Shown: piece after piece, positions 16,441-23,856 of the stretch | Layout of the letters: each line of letters starts with the position of its first letter | Position numbering within the stretch: position 1 is the stretch's first letter | Origin: Rhodothermia bacterium | GTDB lineage: Bacteria; Bacteroidota; Rhodothermia; Rhodothermales; JAAAOL01 | DNA: 39,927 nucleotides | Assembly: GCA_030428385.1 (NCBI GenBank) | Contig: JAUIDY010000052.1 | Coordinates: 1-39,927, forward strand | Reading direction: 5' to 3' | Made by a program: the position numbers and the translations under genes | Notes under the pieces: model-generated | Told to the model about the DNA's origin: nothing | Seen by the model: only the letters and a program-made list of their open reading frames with translations | The model's database searches: none

Positions 16441-17940
16441 TTAAACCAGTTGCGCCTGTTGCCGTTGCCCGGTGAAGGAGTGTGCAAGGGGCAGATCGAA
16501 GAAGAAGGAGGTGCCCTGTCCTTCTTCGCTTTCAACAAGAAGCTTTGACGCGTGTAGCTCCAGGATTTTCTGGGCAATGGATAAGCCAAGCCCGGTTCCT
16601 CCTTCTTCGCGACTGCGGCTTTTCTCGACCCGGTAAAAACGGTCGAAGATATGGGGCACGTCTTCCGCCGGAATGCCTTGGCCCGTGTCGCGCACACAGA
16701 CGCGGATCGTTTCCTCGGAGGGTTCTACTTGCACACACACCGAACCGCCACGCGGCGTATACCGAATGGCATTCTCGATGAGGTTGGACAGGGTCCGCTC
16801 GATAAGCCCAATATCAGCGAATACATGTGGCAAGGTAGAAGGAAGCTTGGCTTCCAGGGCAATCCCTTCGGCTTCTGCCGTTTGATCAAACTGGAGCACG
16901 ATGTCCTGAACCAGTTCAGCCAAAGGAAACGGTTCGCAATGCGGTTGTACCTGCTGGGCATCTAATTTGGAAAGTTCGAACAACTCGTCAATGAGCCCGC
17001 CGAGCCGCTCTGCGCTTTTCATAACAGTGGCCAGGTACTGATGTTGTTCCTCCTCATCGAGCGTGCCCACCTTCATCTGAATGGTTTCCAGATACCCAAG
17101 CATTGACGCGAGAGGGCTGCGGAGGTCATGGGAGACGTTGGCCACCAACTCACGGCGCAGCCGATCCGCCTGCTTCAACTCATCCAGCATGGCTTCGAGA
17201 GAGTCTGCCATCTGGTTAAAAGACGACGCCAACTTGCCAATTTCATCGGGAGGCCCGACCCGAATGCGGCGATCCAGTGCCCCCGCCTCAAACGCCGTGA
17301 CCACCTGTTTCATCTCGCGCAGGCGACGGGTGAGCAAGGCCATAGCCACCAGCGCTACCAGTACGGCAAACAACAAGATCAGCCCTAACACCTCCAACGT
17401 TACCTTGGCGATGTAGCTGTCCTGAATCATCGCCGCGGCCGAGTCGTAGCGCTCGCTGCCAAGAATGACGTATAAATAATAGCTGTCCCCCATCACGTTG
17501 ATGGGGGCGACCGAAAACGGTTTTTGGCGCACAGCATGCAGCGGATCATCGCCGAGGATGGGCAGGGCGTCGCCTGCCAAAAACTGCTGGATCGGGGCCA
17601 GGGAAACATGCTCCTTTTCTACGGGCTCGTCCGACTCTAGGAAAGAAGACGTAATCGCGCCCGTACGGTCCAGCAGATACATCTCGATGCGGGGATTGAT
17701 GCCCATCATATATTCGATGCGCTGCATGACCCCCATTTTATCAATTTTCTCTTGCAATAACGGTTCAAACTCGGCAGCAAGTTCAGCGGCCAGGTTCTGA
17801 TTCAGGCTCTGCTCGGTCTCGTCTACAAAACGCAAAACCGACTGCGTCCAGATAACTGCCAGTACCACCCCCAAAACGGCAATCACCACAAGAATGACCG
17901 CCGCCAGCTTGGCGTATAAACTTTCCGCGAACCGCCTCAT
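16441..17940 (-). CDS. Membrane sensor histidine kinase (two-component system)
   Basis: 499 residues from ATG 17940, whose first bases overlap the stop of the response regulator (ATGA); the frame is open upstream, but that part overlaps the regulator gene. Domains in order: TM1 (about 9-30, AAVILVVIAVLGVVLAVIW), a periplasmic sensor of about 150 residues, TM2 (about 180-205), HAMP, and a dimerisation/H-box with SHDLRSPLASMLGY (phospho-His near residue 281). The catalytic ATPase domain has an N-box at LSNLIENAIRYTPRGG, G1 DTGQGIP, F-box FDRFYR and G2 GTGLGLSIAQKIL. All catalytic motifs are intact. It autophosphorylates and passes the phosphate to the adjacent OmpR-type regulator. The sensed signal cannot be read from the sequence; the periplasmic domain has no motif I recognise. 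Confidence 0.93.
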   Translation of the reverse strand: MRRFAESLYAKLAAVILVVIAVLGVVLAVIWTQSVLRFVDETEQSLNQNLAAELAAEFEPLLQEKIDKMGVMQRIEYMMGINPRIEMYLLDRTGAITSSFLESDEPVEKEHVSLAPIQQFLAGDALPILGDDPLHAVRQKPFSVAPINVMGDSYYLYVILGSERYDSAAAMIQDSYIAKVTLEVLGLILLFAVLVALVAMALLTRRLREMKQVVTAFEAGALDRRIRVGPPDEIGKLASSFNQMADSLEAMLDELKQADRLRRELVANVSHDLRSPLASMLGYLETIQMKVGTLDEEEQHQYLATVMKSAERLGGLIDELFELSKLDAQQVQPHCEPFPLAELVQDIVLQFDQTAEAEGIALEAKLPSTLPHVFADIGLIERTLSNLIENAIRYTPRGGSVCVQVEPSEETIRVCVRDTGQGIPAEDVPHIFDRFYRVEKSRSREEGGTGLGLSIAQKILELHASKLLVESEEGQGTSFFFDLPLAHSFTGQRQQAQLV

Positions 17941-18677
17941 AGGCGCACCTCGGCCTGTTCGATGAACCGATAGCCCACTCCCCACACGGTTTGGATGAAA
18001 CGGGGCGACGAGGGGTCTTCTTCGATCTTGCTACGCAGCCGGTTAATATGCGAATTGACCGTGTGACTGTAGCCGCTGTACTGGTAGCCCCACACCTGAT
18101 CAAGGAGCTCCTGCCGGTTGTAGGCCCGCCCTGGATTCTGCGCAAAAAGCAGGAGCAGGGTGAATTCCTTGGCCGTGAGTTCAATCGCCTCGCCCCGTAG
18201 CGTCACCTTGCGTTTCTGCGGATAGACAATCAAGTCCCCAAACAGCAGCGGCTCTTCCTCTTCCTTTTGGTACTGCGCATGGTCAATCTCAATCCGCCGC
18301 TGAATGGCTTTGATGCGGGCCAAGAGTTCGCGAACGCTGAACGGTTTGGTGAGATAGTCATCCGCTCCGAGTTCAAGGCCCAGAACTTTATCCATCTCTT
18401 CGGTCTTGGCCGTCAGCATAAGGATGGGCAAATACCGATCTTCGGCGCGGACCCGCTTGCACACTTCAAAACCATCGATTCCCGGCAGCATCACATCCAG
18501 GATAAGCAGGGCATAGGTATTCTCCAGCGCCAGTGCCAATCCTTGCCGTCCATCGCTGGCGTGGTCCACCTGGTACCCTAAATCGGAGAGATGAATGCAA
18601 AGCAAGTCGGCGAGGTCCGGGTCATCTTCGACGACGAGAATCGAGGGCGTGGAGGGTGCGCGGGAAGAAAAAGACAT
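17937..18677 (-). CDS. OmpR/PhoB-family response regulator
   Basis: 246 residues. Receiver domain (13-130): acidic pair VVEDDPDL, phospho-acceptor Asp in LLILDVMLPGIDG (near residue 58), the conserved Thr in ILMLTAKTEE, and Lys in DDYLTKPFSV. C-terminal winged-helix DNA-binding domain (about 145-240): ELTAKEFTLLLLFAQNPGRAYNRQELLDQVWG, then SHTVNSHINRLRSKIEEDPSSPRFIQTVWGVGYRF. This is a complete PhoB-type output domain. It is the first gene of an operon with the histidine kinase, overlapping it by 4 bases. It is divergent from the DAHP synthase gene across about 160 bases, where both promoters must lie. Confidence 0.95.
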   Translation of the reverse strand: MSFSSRAPSTPSILVVEDDPDLADLLCIHLSDLGYQVDHASDGRQGLALALENTYALLILDVMLPGIDGFEVCKRVRAEDRYLPILMLTAKTEEMDKVLGLELGADDYLTKPFSVRELLARIKAIQRRIEIDHAQYQKEEEEPLLFGDLIVYPQKRKVTLRGEAIELTAKEFTLLLLFAQNPGRAYNRQELLDQVWGYQYSGYSHTVNSHINRLRSKIEEDPSSPRFIQTVWGVGYRFIEQAEVRL

Positions 18678-18836
18678 GGATCAATGAAATTCTAAGCTTC
18701 TCCCCATAGATACTGTTTACCCCCCCAAGGTTTCATCACGGAACCATAACATCAACGACCAAAGTGCCATGAAGGGGGAAACGCGAATGTCGCCCACGCG
18801 TTGTGTCGCCCCACCCCATCTTTCCGAGTACTCCCG

Positions 18837-20195
18837 ATGCAACCAACCCCCACCGAAACCTGGAGCCGCGTGTCGTGGCAGGACAAAGAAGCCCTGCAAC
18901 AACCTGAGTACCCCGACGCCGACGCCCTCGCCGCGGCCCTGAAAACGCTCTCCATGCAACCCCCGCTGGTCACTTCGTGGGAGATTGAATCGCTCAAGGA
19001 AAAGCTGGCAGAAGCAACCTATGGCAAACGGTTTTTGCTGCAAGGCGGCGATTGTGCAGAACGGTTCGATGAATGTACCGCCCGCATCATCACGAGCCGG
19101 CTGAAAATCTTGTTGCAAATGAGCCTTGTGCTCAACTATGGCCTGCGCATGCCGGTGGTACGGGTGGGCCGGTTTGCAGGTCAATATGCCAAGCCCCGTT
19201 CCTCACCAATGGAAACCCTCGATGGGAAGACGCTGCCGAGCTACCGGGGTGATATCATCAATGGTATTGGGTTTACGGAGGAAGAACGTACCCCCGACCC
19301 TCGGCGTCTGCTGGAAGCCTACAGCACCTCGGCGCTTACCCTCAACTTTGTTCGTTCTCTCGTAAGCGGCGGATTTGCCGACCTACACCACCCGGAATAC
19401 TGGAACCAGGGGTTCGTCCATGAAGCCGACCTCGCTGCTGAATACCAGCACATGCTCGACACCATCCGGGCCGCCCTGATGTTTGCCGAAAGTGTAGCCG
19501 ATGGCCCCATCAGTGGTTTGCGTGAGGCTTCGTTTTACACCAGCCACGAGGCGTTGCATCTGCACTACGAGCAGGCATTCACCCGGACTGTCCCGCGCCG
19601 GACGGGGACGTATAACCTTTCCACCCATTTTCCGTGGGTCGGACTCCGCACGGCCCATCTAAACGGCGCGCATGTGGAATATGCCCGGGGCATCCGCAAC
19701 CCCATTGGGATCAAGGTGGGCGGCTCCCTTTCTCCGTCGGAACTCCAATCCCTGATCCGTCACTTAAATCCCGAACAAGAACCGGGGCGCCTCACCCTGA
19801 TCACCCGGTTTGGAGTGGCCAACATCGAGAACCAACTCCCCCCGCTGATTGATGCTGTCCGTGCCACGGGATCCCCGGTCCTCTGGTGTGCGGACCCCAT
19901 GCATGGTAATACGGAAACCACCGACAATGGCTTTAAAACCCGCCATTTCGACAATATTCTGGGCGAACTTGAACACGCCATGGATATTCATCGCGCTATG
20001 GGTACCTATTTTGGTGGTGTCCATTTCGAGTTGACGGGAGAAGACGTGACCGAGTGTATCGGAGGTGCGCGTGGCCTCTCCGCAGAAGACCTCGACCAAG
20101 CGTATCACTCACTGGTCGACCCGCGCCTGAATGCGGAGCAAGCCCTCGAAATGGTGCTGCTTATCGTGCATAAAAAGCAGCGAATGCCCGACTGA
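18837..20195 (+). CDS. aroG: Class II 3-deoxy-7-phosphoheptulonate (DAHP) synthase
   Basis: 452 residues, typical for the class II (plant/mycobacterial) type. Condenses PEP and erythrose-4-phosphate, the first step of the shikimate pathway, in the cytosol. The start ATG 18837 gives MQPTPTETWSRVSWQDKEALQQPEYPD; upstream codons in frame are unconserved. Visible motifs: LQGGDCAERFDEC (metal-ligand Cys, about 75), RVGRFAGQYAKPRSSP (about 112), HEALHLHYEQAFTR (about 238), GVRTAH-like WVGLRTAHLNGAHVEYARGI, IGIKVGGSLSPSEL (about 290), WCADPMHGNT (metal His, about 348) and GVHFELTGEDVTEC (about 396). These match the metal- and substrate-site segments of the class. The aro symbol varies between organisms for this class, so aroG is by analogy with the mycobacterial gene. 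It stands alone, divergent from the two-component operon. Confidence 0.93.
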   Translation: MQPTPTETWSRVSWQDKEALQQPEYPDADALAAALKTLSMQPPLVTSWEIESLKEKLAEATYGKRFLLQGGDCAERFDECTARIITSRLKILLQMSLVLNYGLRMPVVRVGRFAGQYAKPRSSPMETLDGKTLPSYRGDIINGIGFTEEERTPDPRRLLEAYSTSALTLNFVRSLVSGGFADLHHPEYWNQGFVHEADLAAEYQHMLDTIRAALMFAESVADGPISGLREASFYTSHEALHLHYEQAFTRTVPRRTGTYNLSTHFPWVGLRTAHLNGAHVEYARGIRNPIGIKVGGSLSPSELQSLIRHLNPEQEPGRLTLITRFGVANIENQLPPLIDAVRATGSPVLWCADPMHGNTETTDNGFKTRHFDNILGELEHAMDIHRAMGTYFGGVHFELTGEDVTECIGGARGLSAEDLDQAYHSLVDPRLNAEQALEMVLLIVHKKQRMPD

Positions 20196-20211
20196 CGTGT
20201 CCCTTCAGCCA

Positions 20212-20229
20212 AGGTGCATGTCTGCACCT
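20212..20229. terminator. Small perfect hairpin downstream of DAHP synthase
   Basis: AGGTGCA (20212-20218) and TGCACCT (20223-20229) form a 7-bp stem with a 4-base loop, 16 bases after the DAHP synthase stop. No U-tract follows, so it may be a pause or protection hairpin rather than an efficient intrinsic terminator. Confidence 0.35.
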
Positions 20230-20261
20230 ATGGCCACAACAATTAGAATTCTTACAAGCGC

Positions 20262-20293
20262 TTGAGCTTCAAATTGAATCCGTATACCTTTAG
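20262..20293 (+). promoter_or_regulatory. Candidate Bacteroidota-type sigma promoter before the Bax-inhibitor gene
   Basis: TTG (20262-20264) is followed after 20 bases by TACCTTTA (20285-20292), one base from the Bacteroidota -7 consensus TAnnTTTG, and the spacing fits the reported range. The ATG of the next gene lies 28 bases further on. Single promoter matches of this kind are weak evidence; it is given because it is the best one seen in the window. Confidence 0.4.
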
Positions 20294-20320
20294 GTAAATA
20301 CCTTCCTCCATTAGCCCGCC

Positions 20321-21025
20321 ATGAATATGAACACGTCACCTGGCGCTGCGGCGTCACTCCCTGTCGCCGGACTCGATGTGGGCGTACGCGCCGAGTTTAT
20401 CGCCCGCACCTACGCGCACCTTTTCGGGGCCATCGTGCTCTTCACCTTTGTCGAGATCTTCCTCTTCTCTTCAGGACTTGCCGCCACCATTGCTGAAAGC
20501 ATGTTGAGCGTCAATTGGCTGTTTGTGCTGGGTGGGTTTATGATTGTGGGCTGGCTGGCATCACGTACGGCGCATAACACCACCTCCAAACCCATGCAAT
20601 ATGCCGCGCTGGGCGGGTATGTGGTGGCGGAAGCGTTGCTTTTTGTCCCACTGCTTTACATCGCCAACTATTACGCGCCCGGTGCCATCCAAAGTGCTGC
20701 GTTTGTCACCCTCATTGGGTTCACGGGCCTGACAGCCATTGTCTTTTTCACCCGGAAAGACTTTTCGTTCCTGGGTGGTATCCTGCGCTGGGGCTTTATT
20801 GTGGCACTGGTGCTCATCGTCGCCGGGGTCCTGTTTGGCTTCCAACTGGGCACCTTCTTCTCCGTTGCGATGGTTGCCCTCGCGGGCGGGGCCATCTTGT
20901 ATGACACGTCCAATATCCTGCTGCATTATCCCGAAGACCGGTATGTGGGTGCTTCGCTCCAACTGTTTGCCTCGGTCGCGTTGATGTTCTGGTACGTGCT
21001 TAGCCTTTTCCTCTCACGGGACTGA
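20321..21025 (+). CDS. Bax-inhibitor-1/YccA family membrane protein
   Basis: 234 residues with about seven hydrophobic helices spread evenly along the chain (FGAIVLFTFVEIFLF; WLFVLGGFMIVGWLA; YVVAEALLFVPLLYIA; VTLIGFTGLTAIVFF; GFIVALVLIVAGVLFGF; VAMVALAGGAILYDTSNILLHY; SVALMFWYVLSLFLS). The family shows a helix-end acidic pair; here ILYDTSNIL followed by a tail rich in Tyr/Asp (HYPEDRYVGASLQLFASVALMFWYVL) matches the C-terminal signature of the bacterial YccA/BI-1 group. Homologs are pH-sensitive calcium-leak channels, or interact with FtsH protease. The N-terminal 20 residues are soluble. It is monocistronic, between a candidate promoter and a strong terminator. Confidence 0.9.
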   Translation: MNMNTSPGAAASLPVAGLDVGVRAEFIARTYAHLFGAIVLFTFVEIFLFSSGLAATIAESMLSVNWLFVLGGFMIVGWLASRTAHNTTSKPMQYAALGGYVVAEALLFVPLLYIANYYAPGAIQSAAFVTLIGFTGLTAIVFFTRKDFSFLGGILRWGFIVALVLIVAGVLFGFQLGTFFSVAMVALAGGAILYDTSNILLHYPEDRYVGASLQLFASVALMFWYVLSLFLSRD

Positions 21026-21050
21026 GAAGGCGAACAATAACGACAGAAAT

Positions 21051-21089
21051 AAAAAAGCCCGGTGCCCCACCAGCACCAGGCTTTTTTTT
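21051..21089. terminator. Strong bidirectional Rho-independent terminator
   Basis: GGTGC (21061-21065) pairs with GCACC (21073-21077). Below a single mismatch, GCC (21057-21059) pairs with GGC (21079-21081). The stem is flanked by A6 (21051-21056) and T8 (21082-21089), so it terminates on both strands. It lies 25 bases after the Bax-inhibitor gene stop. Confidence 0.85.
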
Positions 21090-21103
21090 GTTGAGGTAAC
21101 GGG

Positions 21104-21136
21104 AAGGCCCGATGCCCCCACCAGGCATCAGACCTT
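21104..21136. terminator. Second hairpin resembling the preceding terminator
   Basis: GATGCC (21111-21116) pairs with GGCATC (21124-21129) and, further out, AAGG (21104-21107) pairs with CCTT (21133-21136). Loop and flanks (CCACCA, AAGgCCC) look like those of the terminator at 21051-21089, with compensating changes in the stem. There is no U-tract of note. Confidence 0.4.
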
Positions 21137-21450
21137 CATTCCCACCAGACCGTATGCTCTGAGATGTATAGCTAGATATGAGGTCGTTTGGGGTGTTCAT
21201 CTATATATTCGTGAAAGCCGCCCAAGATGGATCATCCTGGGAGAATTTTTTTTCGTTTGTCCCGAATCAGTTGGCGGTTTCGTTATTCTTTATGCTGCAA
21301 CCTGACCTTTCGTTTTCCGCAAGACCAATGGATAGCTGGTCTGCTTGCGATTCGCGTGTGGGTTGGGTATCGTACGAGGCGGCGGCGCACTGCTCGGTTG
21401 TTGCCCGTCTCCTCTCTCAGGATTATGCCGATCATCCAATCTCTTGAACC
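21137..21450. other. Intergenic stretch before the SPFH gene, no recognisable gene
   Basis: About 310 bases. A short open frame at 21178-21447 has no family-like composition and ends just before the SPFH start, so it is not called. A T-rich patch (21245-21260) and TTG-containing stretches could hold the promoter of the SPFH gene, but I cannot name a convincing one. Confidence 0.4.
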
Positions 21451-22578
21451 ATGTCACTCTGGAAAAGCATTAAAGGGGAACTCATCGACATCATCGAATG
21501 GCTCGATGACTCGCATAGTTCACTCGTCTGGCGCTTCCCCCGCCACGATAATGAAATCAAAAATGGCGCAAAGCTAGTCGTCCGCGAAGGACAGTCGGCC
21601 GTCTTTGTGAATGAAGGCCAACTCGCCGATGTCTTTCCGCCCGGCACCTACACGCTCGAAACCGCCAACCTCCCCATTCTCTCCACCCTCAAAGGCTGGA
21701 AGTACGGATTCGACAGCCCCTTTAAGGCGGAAGTCTATTTCGTATCCACGCGCCAGTTTACGGACTTAAAATGGGGCACCAAAAACCCGGTGATGCTGCG
21801 CGACCCCGAGTTTGGCCCGGTTCGTATCCGCGCCTTCGGGACGTACGCGATGCGCGCCAAAGACCCGGCTGACATTATCCGCGAGATTGTGGGCACCAAT
21901 GCCCATTTCACCACCGACGACATCACCAACCAGTTGCGTAACCTCGTCGTCTCGCGTTTTGTGGACAACGTGGCCGAGAGCAAGCTGGCGGTGCTGGACC
22001 TCGCAGCCAACTACGACGAGTTTGGCTCCCAGGTCAAAGAAAAAATCCAGCCTGAGTTTGAAGCCTACGGCCTCGAACTCACCACGCTCCTGATAGAGAA
22101 CATCTCCCTCCCACCCGCCGTCGAGGAAGCACTGGACAAACGCACCAGCATGGGCGTCATCGGCAATCTGGGCGCGTACACGCAGTTTCAGGCCGCCAAC
22201 GCCATGGAGCAGGCCGCGCAGAATCCGGGCGGCATGGCCTCGGGCGGCATGGGCATGGGCATGGGCTTTGCCATGGCCAACCAAATGGGGCAAGCGATGG
22301 CCCAGCCTGCGCAGCCCTTCAACCCGGCAGCAACGGGAGCCACCCCCCCTCCGCCTCCTGCCCCGGTGGCGTACCACGTGGCGGTGAATGGACAAACCAC
22401 GGGCCCCTACGACTTGAATACGCTGCGCCAGCAAGCTGCTCAGGGACAGTTTACGCCCGACTCTGTGGTGTGGAAGCAAGGGATGAGCGGCTGGATCCGC
22501 GCGGGTGACGTGACCGAGTTGCAGCAGGTGTTTCAGGCGATGCCGCCACCGCCGCCGCCGCCTCCTCCGGCCCCTTAA
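21451..22578 (+). CDS. SPFH (band 7)-domain protein with C-terminal GYF_2 domain and poly-proline tail
   Basis: 375 residues. Residues about 15-235 are an SPFH-type domain of the YdjI/virion-core kind: LVWRFPRHDNEIKNGAKLVV at the start, GQSAVFVNEGQLADVFPPGTYTL, WGTKNPVMLRDPEFG, VRIRAFGTYAMRAKDPADI, and KIQPEFEAYGLELTTLLIENISLPP. A low-complexity Gly/Met/Gln linker (about 255-300) leads to a GYF_2 domain (about 308-355; VNGQTTGPYDLNTLRQQA, VWKQGMSGWIRAGDV). The tail is ten consecutive prolines. SPFH proteins form large membrane-associated scaffolds; GYF_2 domains bind proline-rich partners. There is no transmembrane helix. The next gene, a zinc-ribbon membrane protein, is the usual partner: in Bacillus subtilis ydjI and ydjG sit in the pspA operon. 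No pspA homolog is present here. Confidence 0.85.
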   Translation: MSLWKSIKGELIDIIEWLDDSHSSLVWRFPRHDNEIKNGAKLVVREGQSAVFVNEGQLADVFPPGTYTLETANLPILSTLKGWKYGFDSPFKAEVYFVSTRQFTDLKWGTKNPVMLRDPEFGPVRIRAFGTYAMRAKDPADIIREIVGTNAHFTTDDITNQLRNLVVSRFVDNVAESKLAVLDLAANYDEFGSQVKEKIQPEFEAYGLELTTLLIENISLPPAVEEALDKRTSMGVIGNLGAYTQFQAANAMEQAAQNPGGMASGGMGMGMGFAMANQMGQAMAQPAQPFNPAATGATPPPPPAPVAYHVAVNGQTTGPYDLNTLRQQAAQGQFTPDSVVWKQGMSGWIRAGDVTELQQVFQAMPPPPPPPPPAP

Positions 22579-22597
22579 TCCGTCTTTTCTCGTTATA

Positions 22598-22715
22598 AGA
22601 AGCAGGCACCTTTGTCGCGTTATCCCATGACCGGTGTACTGTCGTGTTTTCCGGCGTGTAGTGGTTCTTCAAACGCTACACGCCGGACTTTTACCCATCT
22701 TGGGTGCCTGCTTCT
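22598..22715. other. Large nested palindrome: 13-bp outer and 12-bp inner perfect stems
   Basis: The outer arms are 22598-22610 (AGAAGCAGGCACC) and 22703-22715, perfectly complementary over 13 bases. Inside them, 22650-22661 (TCCGGCGTGTAG) and 22676-22687 are perfectly complementary over 12 bases, with a 14-base loop. The left side has a 39-base unpaired stretch. It fills the gap between the SPFH gene and the zinc-ribbon gene. It could be a terminator/attenuator with read-through, a processed RNA, or a repeat-type insertion (BIME/MITE-like). I did not see a second copy in this window, and there is no long U-tract after the outer arm. Confidence 0.6.
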
Positions 22716-22756
22716 ACCGCTCGTGAAATGATCTCCCTCCCCAACCCCCTGTAAAC

Positions 22757-23836
22757 ATGGAACCCGTTAAGTTCCCCTGCAAATCGTGTGGCGCAACGCT
22801 GCACTTCGCCCCCGGCCAGGACGCCCTCGTTTGCCCTTTCTGCGGCGCTGCCAATGACATGCCGGAAGTGGATGTGGCCGTCCAGGAAGAAGCCCTCCAA
22901 GAACTCGACTTCCATGCATACCTCTCCGAACTTGCTTCTGGAAGTGAGACGGTGGTGGTTACCGTTGTCAAATGCTCAAACTGTGCCGCAGAGACCACCT
23001 TCGACCCCAATATTACGGCGGATGAATGTGCATTTTGTGGGACAGCCCTGATTGGCGGTCAACACACCGAGCGGATCATCAAACCGAAGGCCCTGCTCCC
23101 GTTTAAAATCGCCGACCGGGAGGCCCATGAGCTGTTTCGAAAATGGCTGGAAGGGCTCTGGTTCGCCCCGAACTCCCTGAAGCAATACGCCCACCGCGAT
23201 GAAAAACTGGATGGGGTATACCTGCCCCACTGGACCTTCGACTCCGATACCGCTACCGACTGGCGGGGGCAACGCGGCGAATATTATTACGTGACAGAAA
23301 CATACACCGTAGATGGTAAAACCCAGACCCGGCAGGTTCGCAAAACCCGGTGGTATTCACGCAGCGGCCACCTACATCACTTTTTTGATGATGTGTTGGT
23401 GTGTGCGACCAACTCGCTACCGCGTAAGTACATGACCTTGCTTGAACCCTGGGACTTAGAAGCCCTCGTGCCCTATGACGAAGCCTACCTGAGTGGGTTT
23501 AAGTCTGAGGCCTATTCCGTAGAGTTGGAACCGGGATGGGGCCATGCCAAAAATCGCATCGACTCCGACATCGACGTCATGATTCGACAACAGATCGGCG
23601 GCGACGAGCAGCGAATCACTTGGAAAAACTCGAACTACAACGACATCACGTTCAAACATATCCTGCTGCCGGTGTGGATCAGCGCCTATCGCTACAATGA
23701 CAAGGTATTTCGTTTTATTGTGAACGCCCGGACCGGCAAGGTGCAAGGCGAACGCCCGTGGAGTTGGGTTAAAATTGCCGGGGTCGTCATCTTGGCAATC
23801 CTTATTCTGGCCCTTATTATCTACTTCACGAAGTAG
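22757..23836 (+). CDS. Zinc-ribbon protein with C-terminal membrane anchor (YdjG-like partner of SPFH protein)
   Basis: 359 residues. Two zinc ribbons at the N-terminus: CKSC (8-11) with CPFC (29-32), then CSNC (75-78) with CAFC (93-96), four Cys pairs in all. The middle is a mixed region of about 220 residues with many aromatic and charged residues (VYLPHWTFDSDTATDW; YYYVTETYTVDG; HHFFDDVLV; SRSGHLHH), characteristic of a family whose members are often annotated loosely as primosomal-protein-like. It ends with one hydrophobic helix (about 337-356; WVKIAGVVILAILILALIIYF), so most of the protein faces the cytosol. It follows the SPFH gene after the nested palindrome, in the same direction. This pairing is known from the pspA-ydjG-ydjH-ydjI operon of Bacillus subtilis, a membrane stress module. 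Role here is inferred by that association. Confidence 0.83.
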   Translation: MEPVKFPCKSCGATLHFAPGQDALVCPFCGAANDMPEVDVAVQEEALQELDFHAYLSELASGSETVVVTVVKCSNCAAETTFDPNITADECAFCGTALIGGQHTERIIKPKALLPFKIADREAHELFRKWLEGLWFAPNSLKQYAHRDEKLDGVYLPHWTFDSDTATDWRGQRGEYYYVTETYTVDGKTQTRQVRKTRWYSRSGHLHHFFDDVLVCATNSLPRKYMTLLEPWDLEALVPYDEAYLSGFKSEAYSVELEPGWGHAKNRIDSDIDVMIRQQIGGDEQRITWKNSNYNDITFKHILLPVWISAYRYNDKVFRFIVNARTGKVQGERPWSWVKIAGVVILAILILALIIYFTK

Positions 23837-23856
23837 CCCATTCGCCCGGAACGCCA

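Noticed and set aside
18678-18836. Promoter-like TATCTATG upstream of the response regulator on the minus strand
   Set aside because: The nearest TTG is only 13 bases away, too close for the expected spacing.
21766-22479. Minus-strand open frame (237 codons) opposite the SPFH gene
   Set aside because: His/Arg/Gly-rich shadow of the repetitive linker, no recognisable domain.
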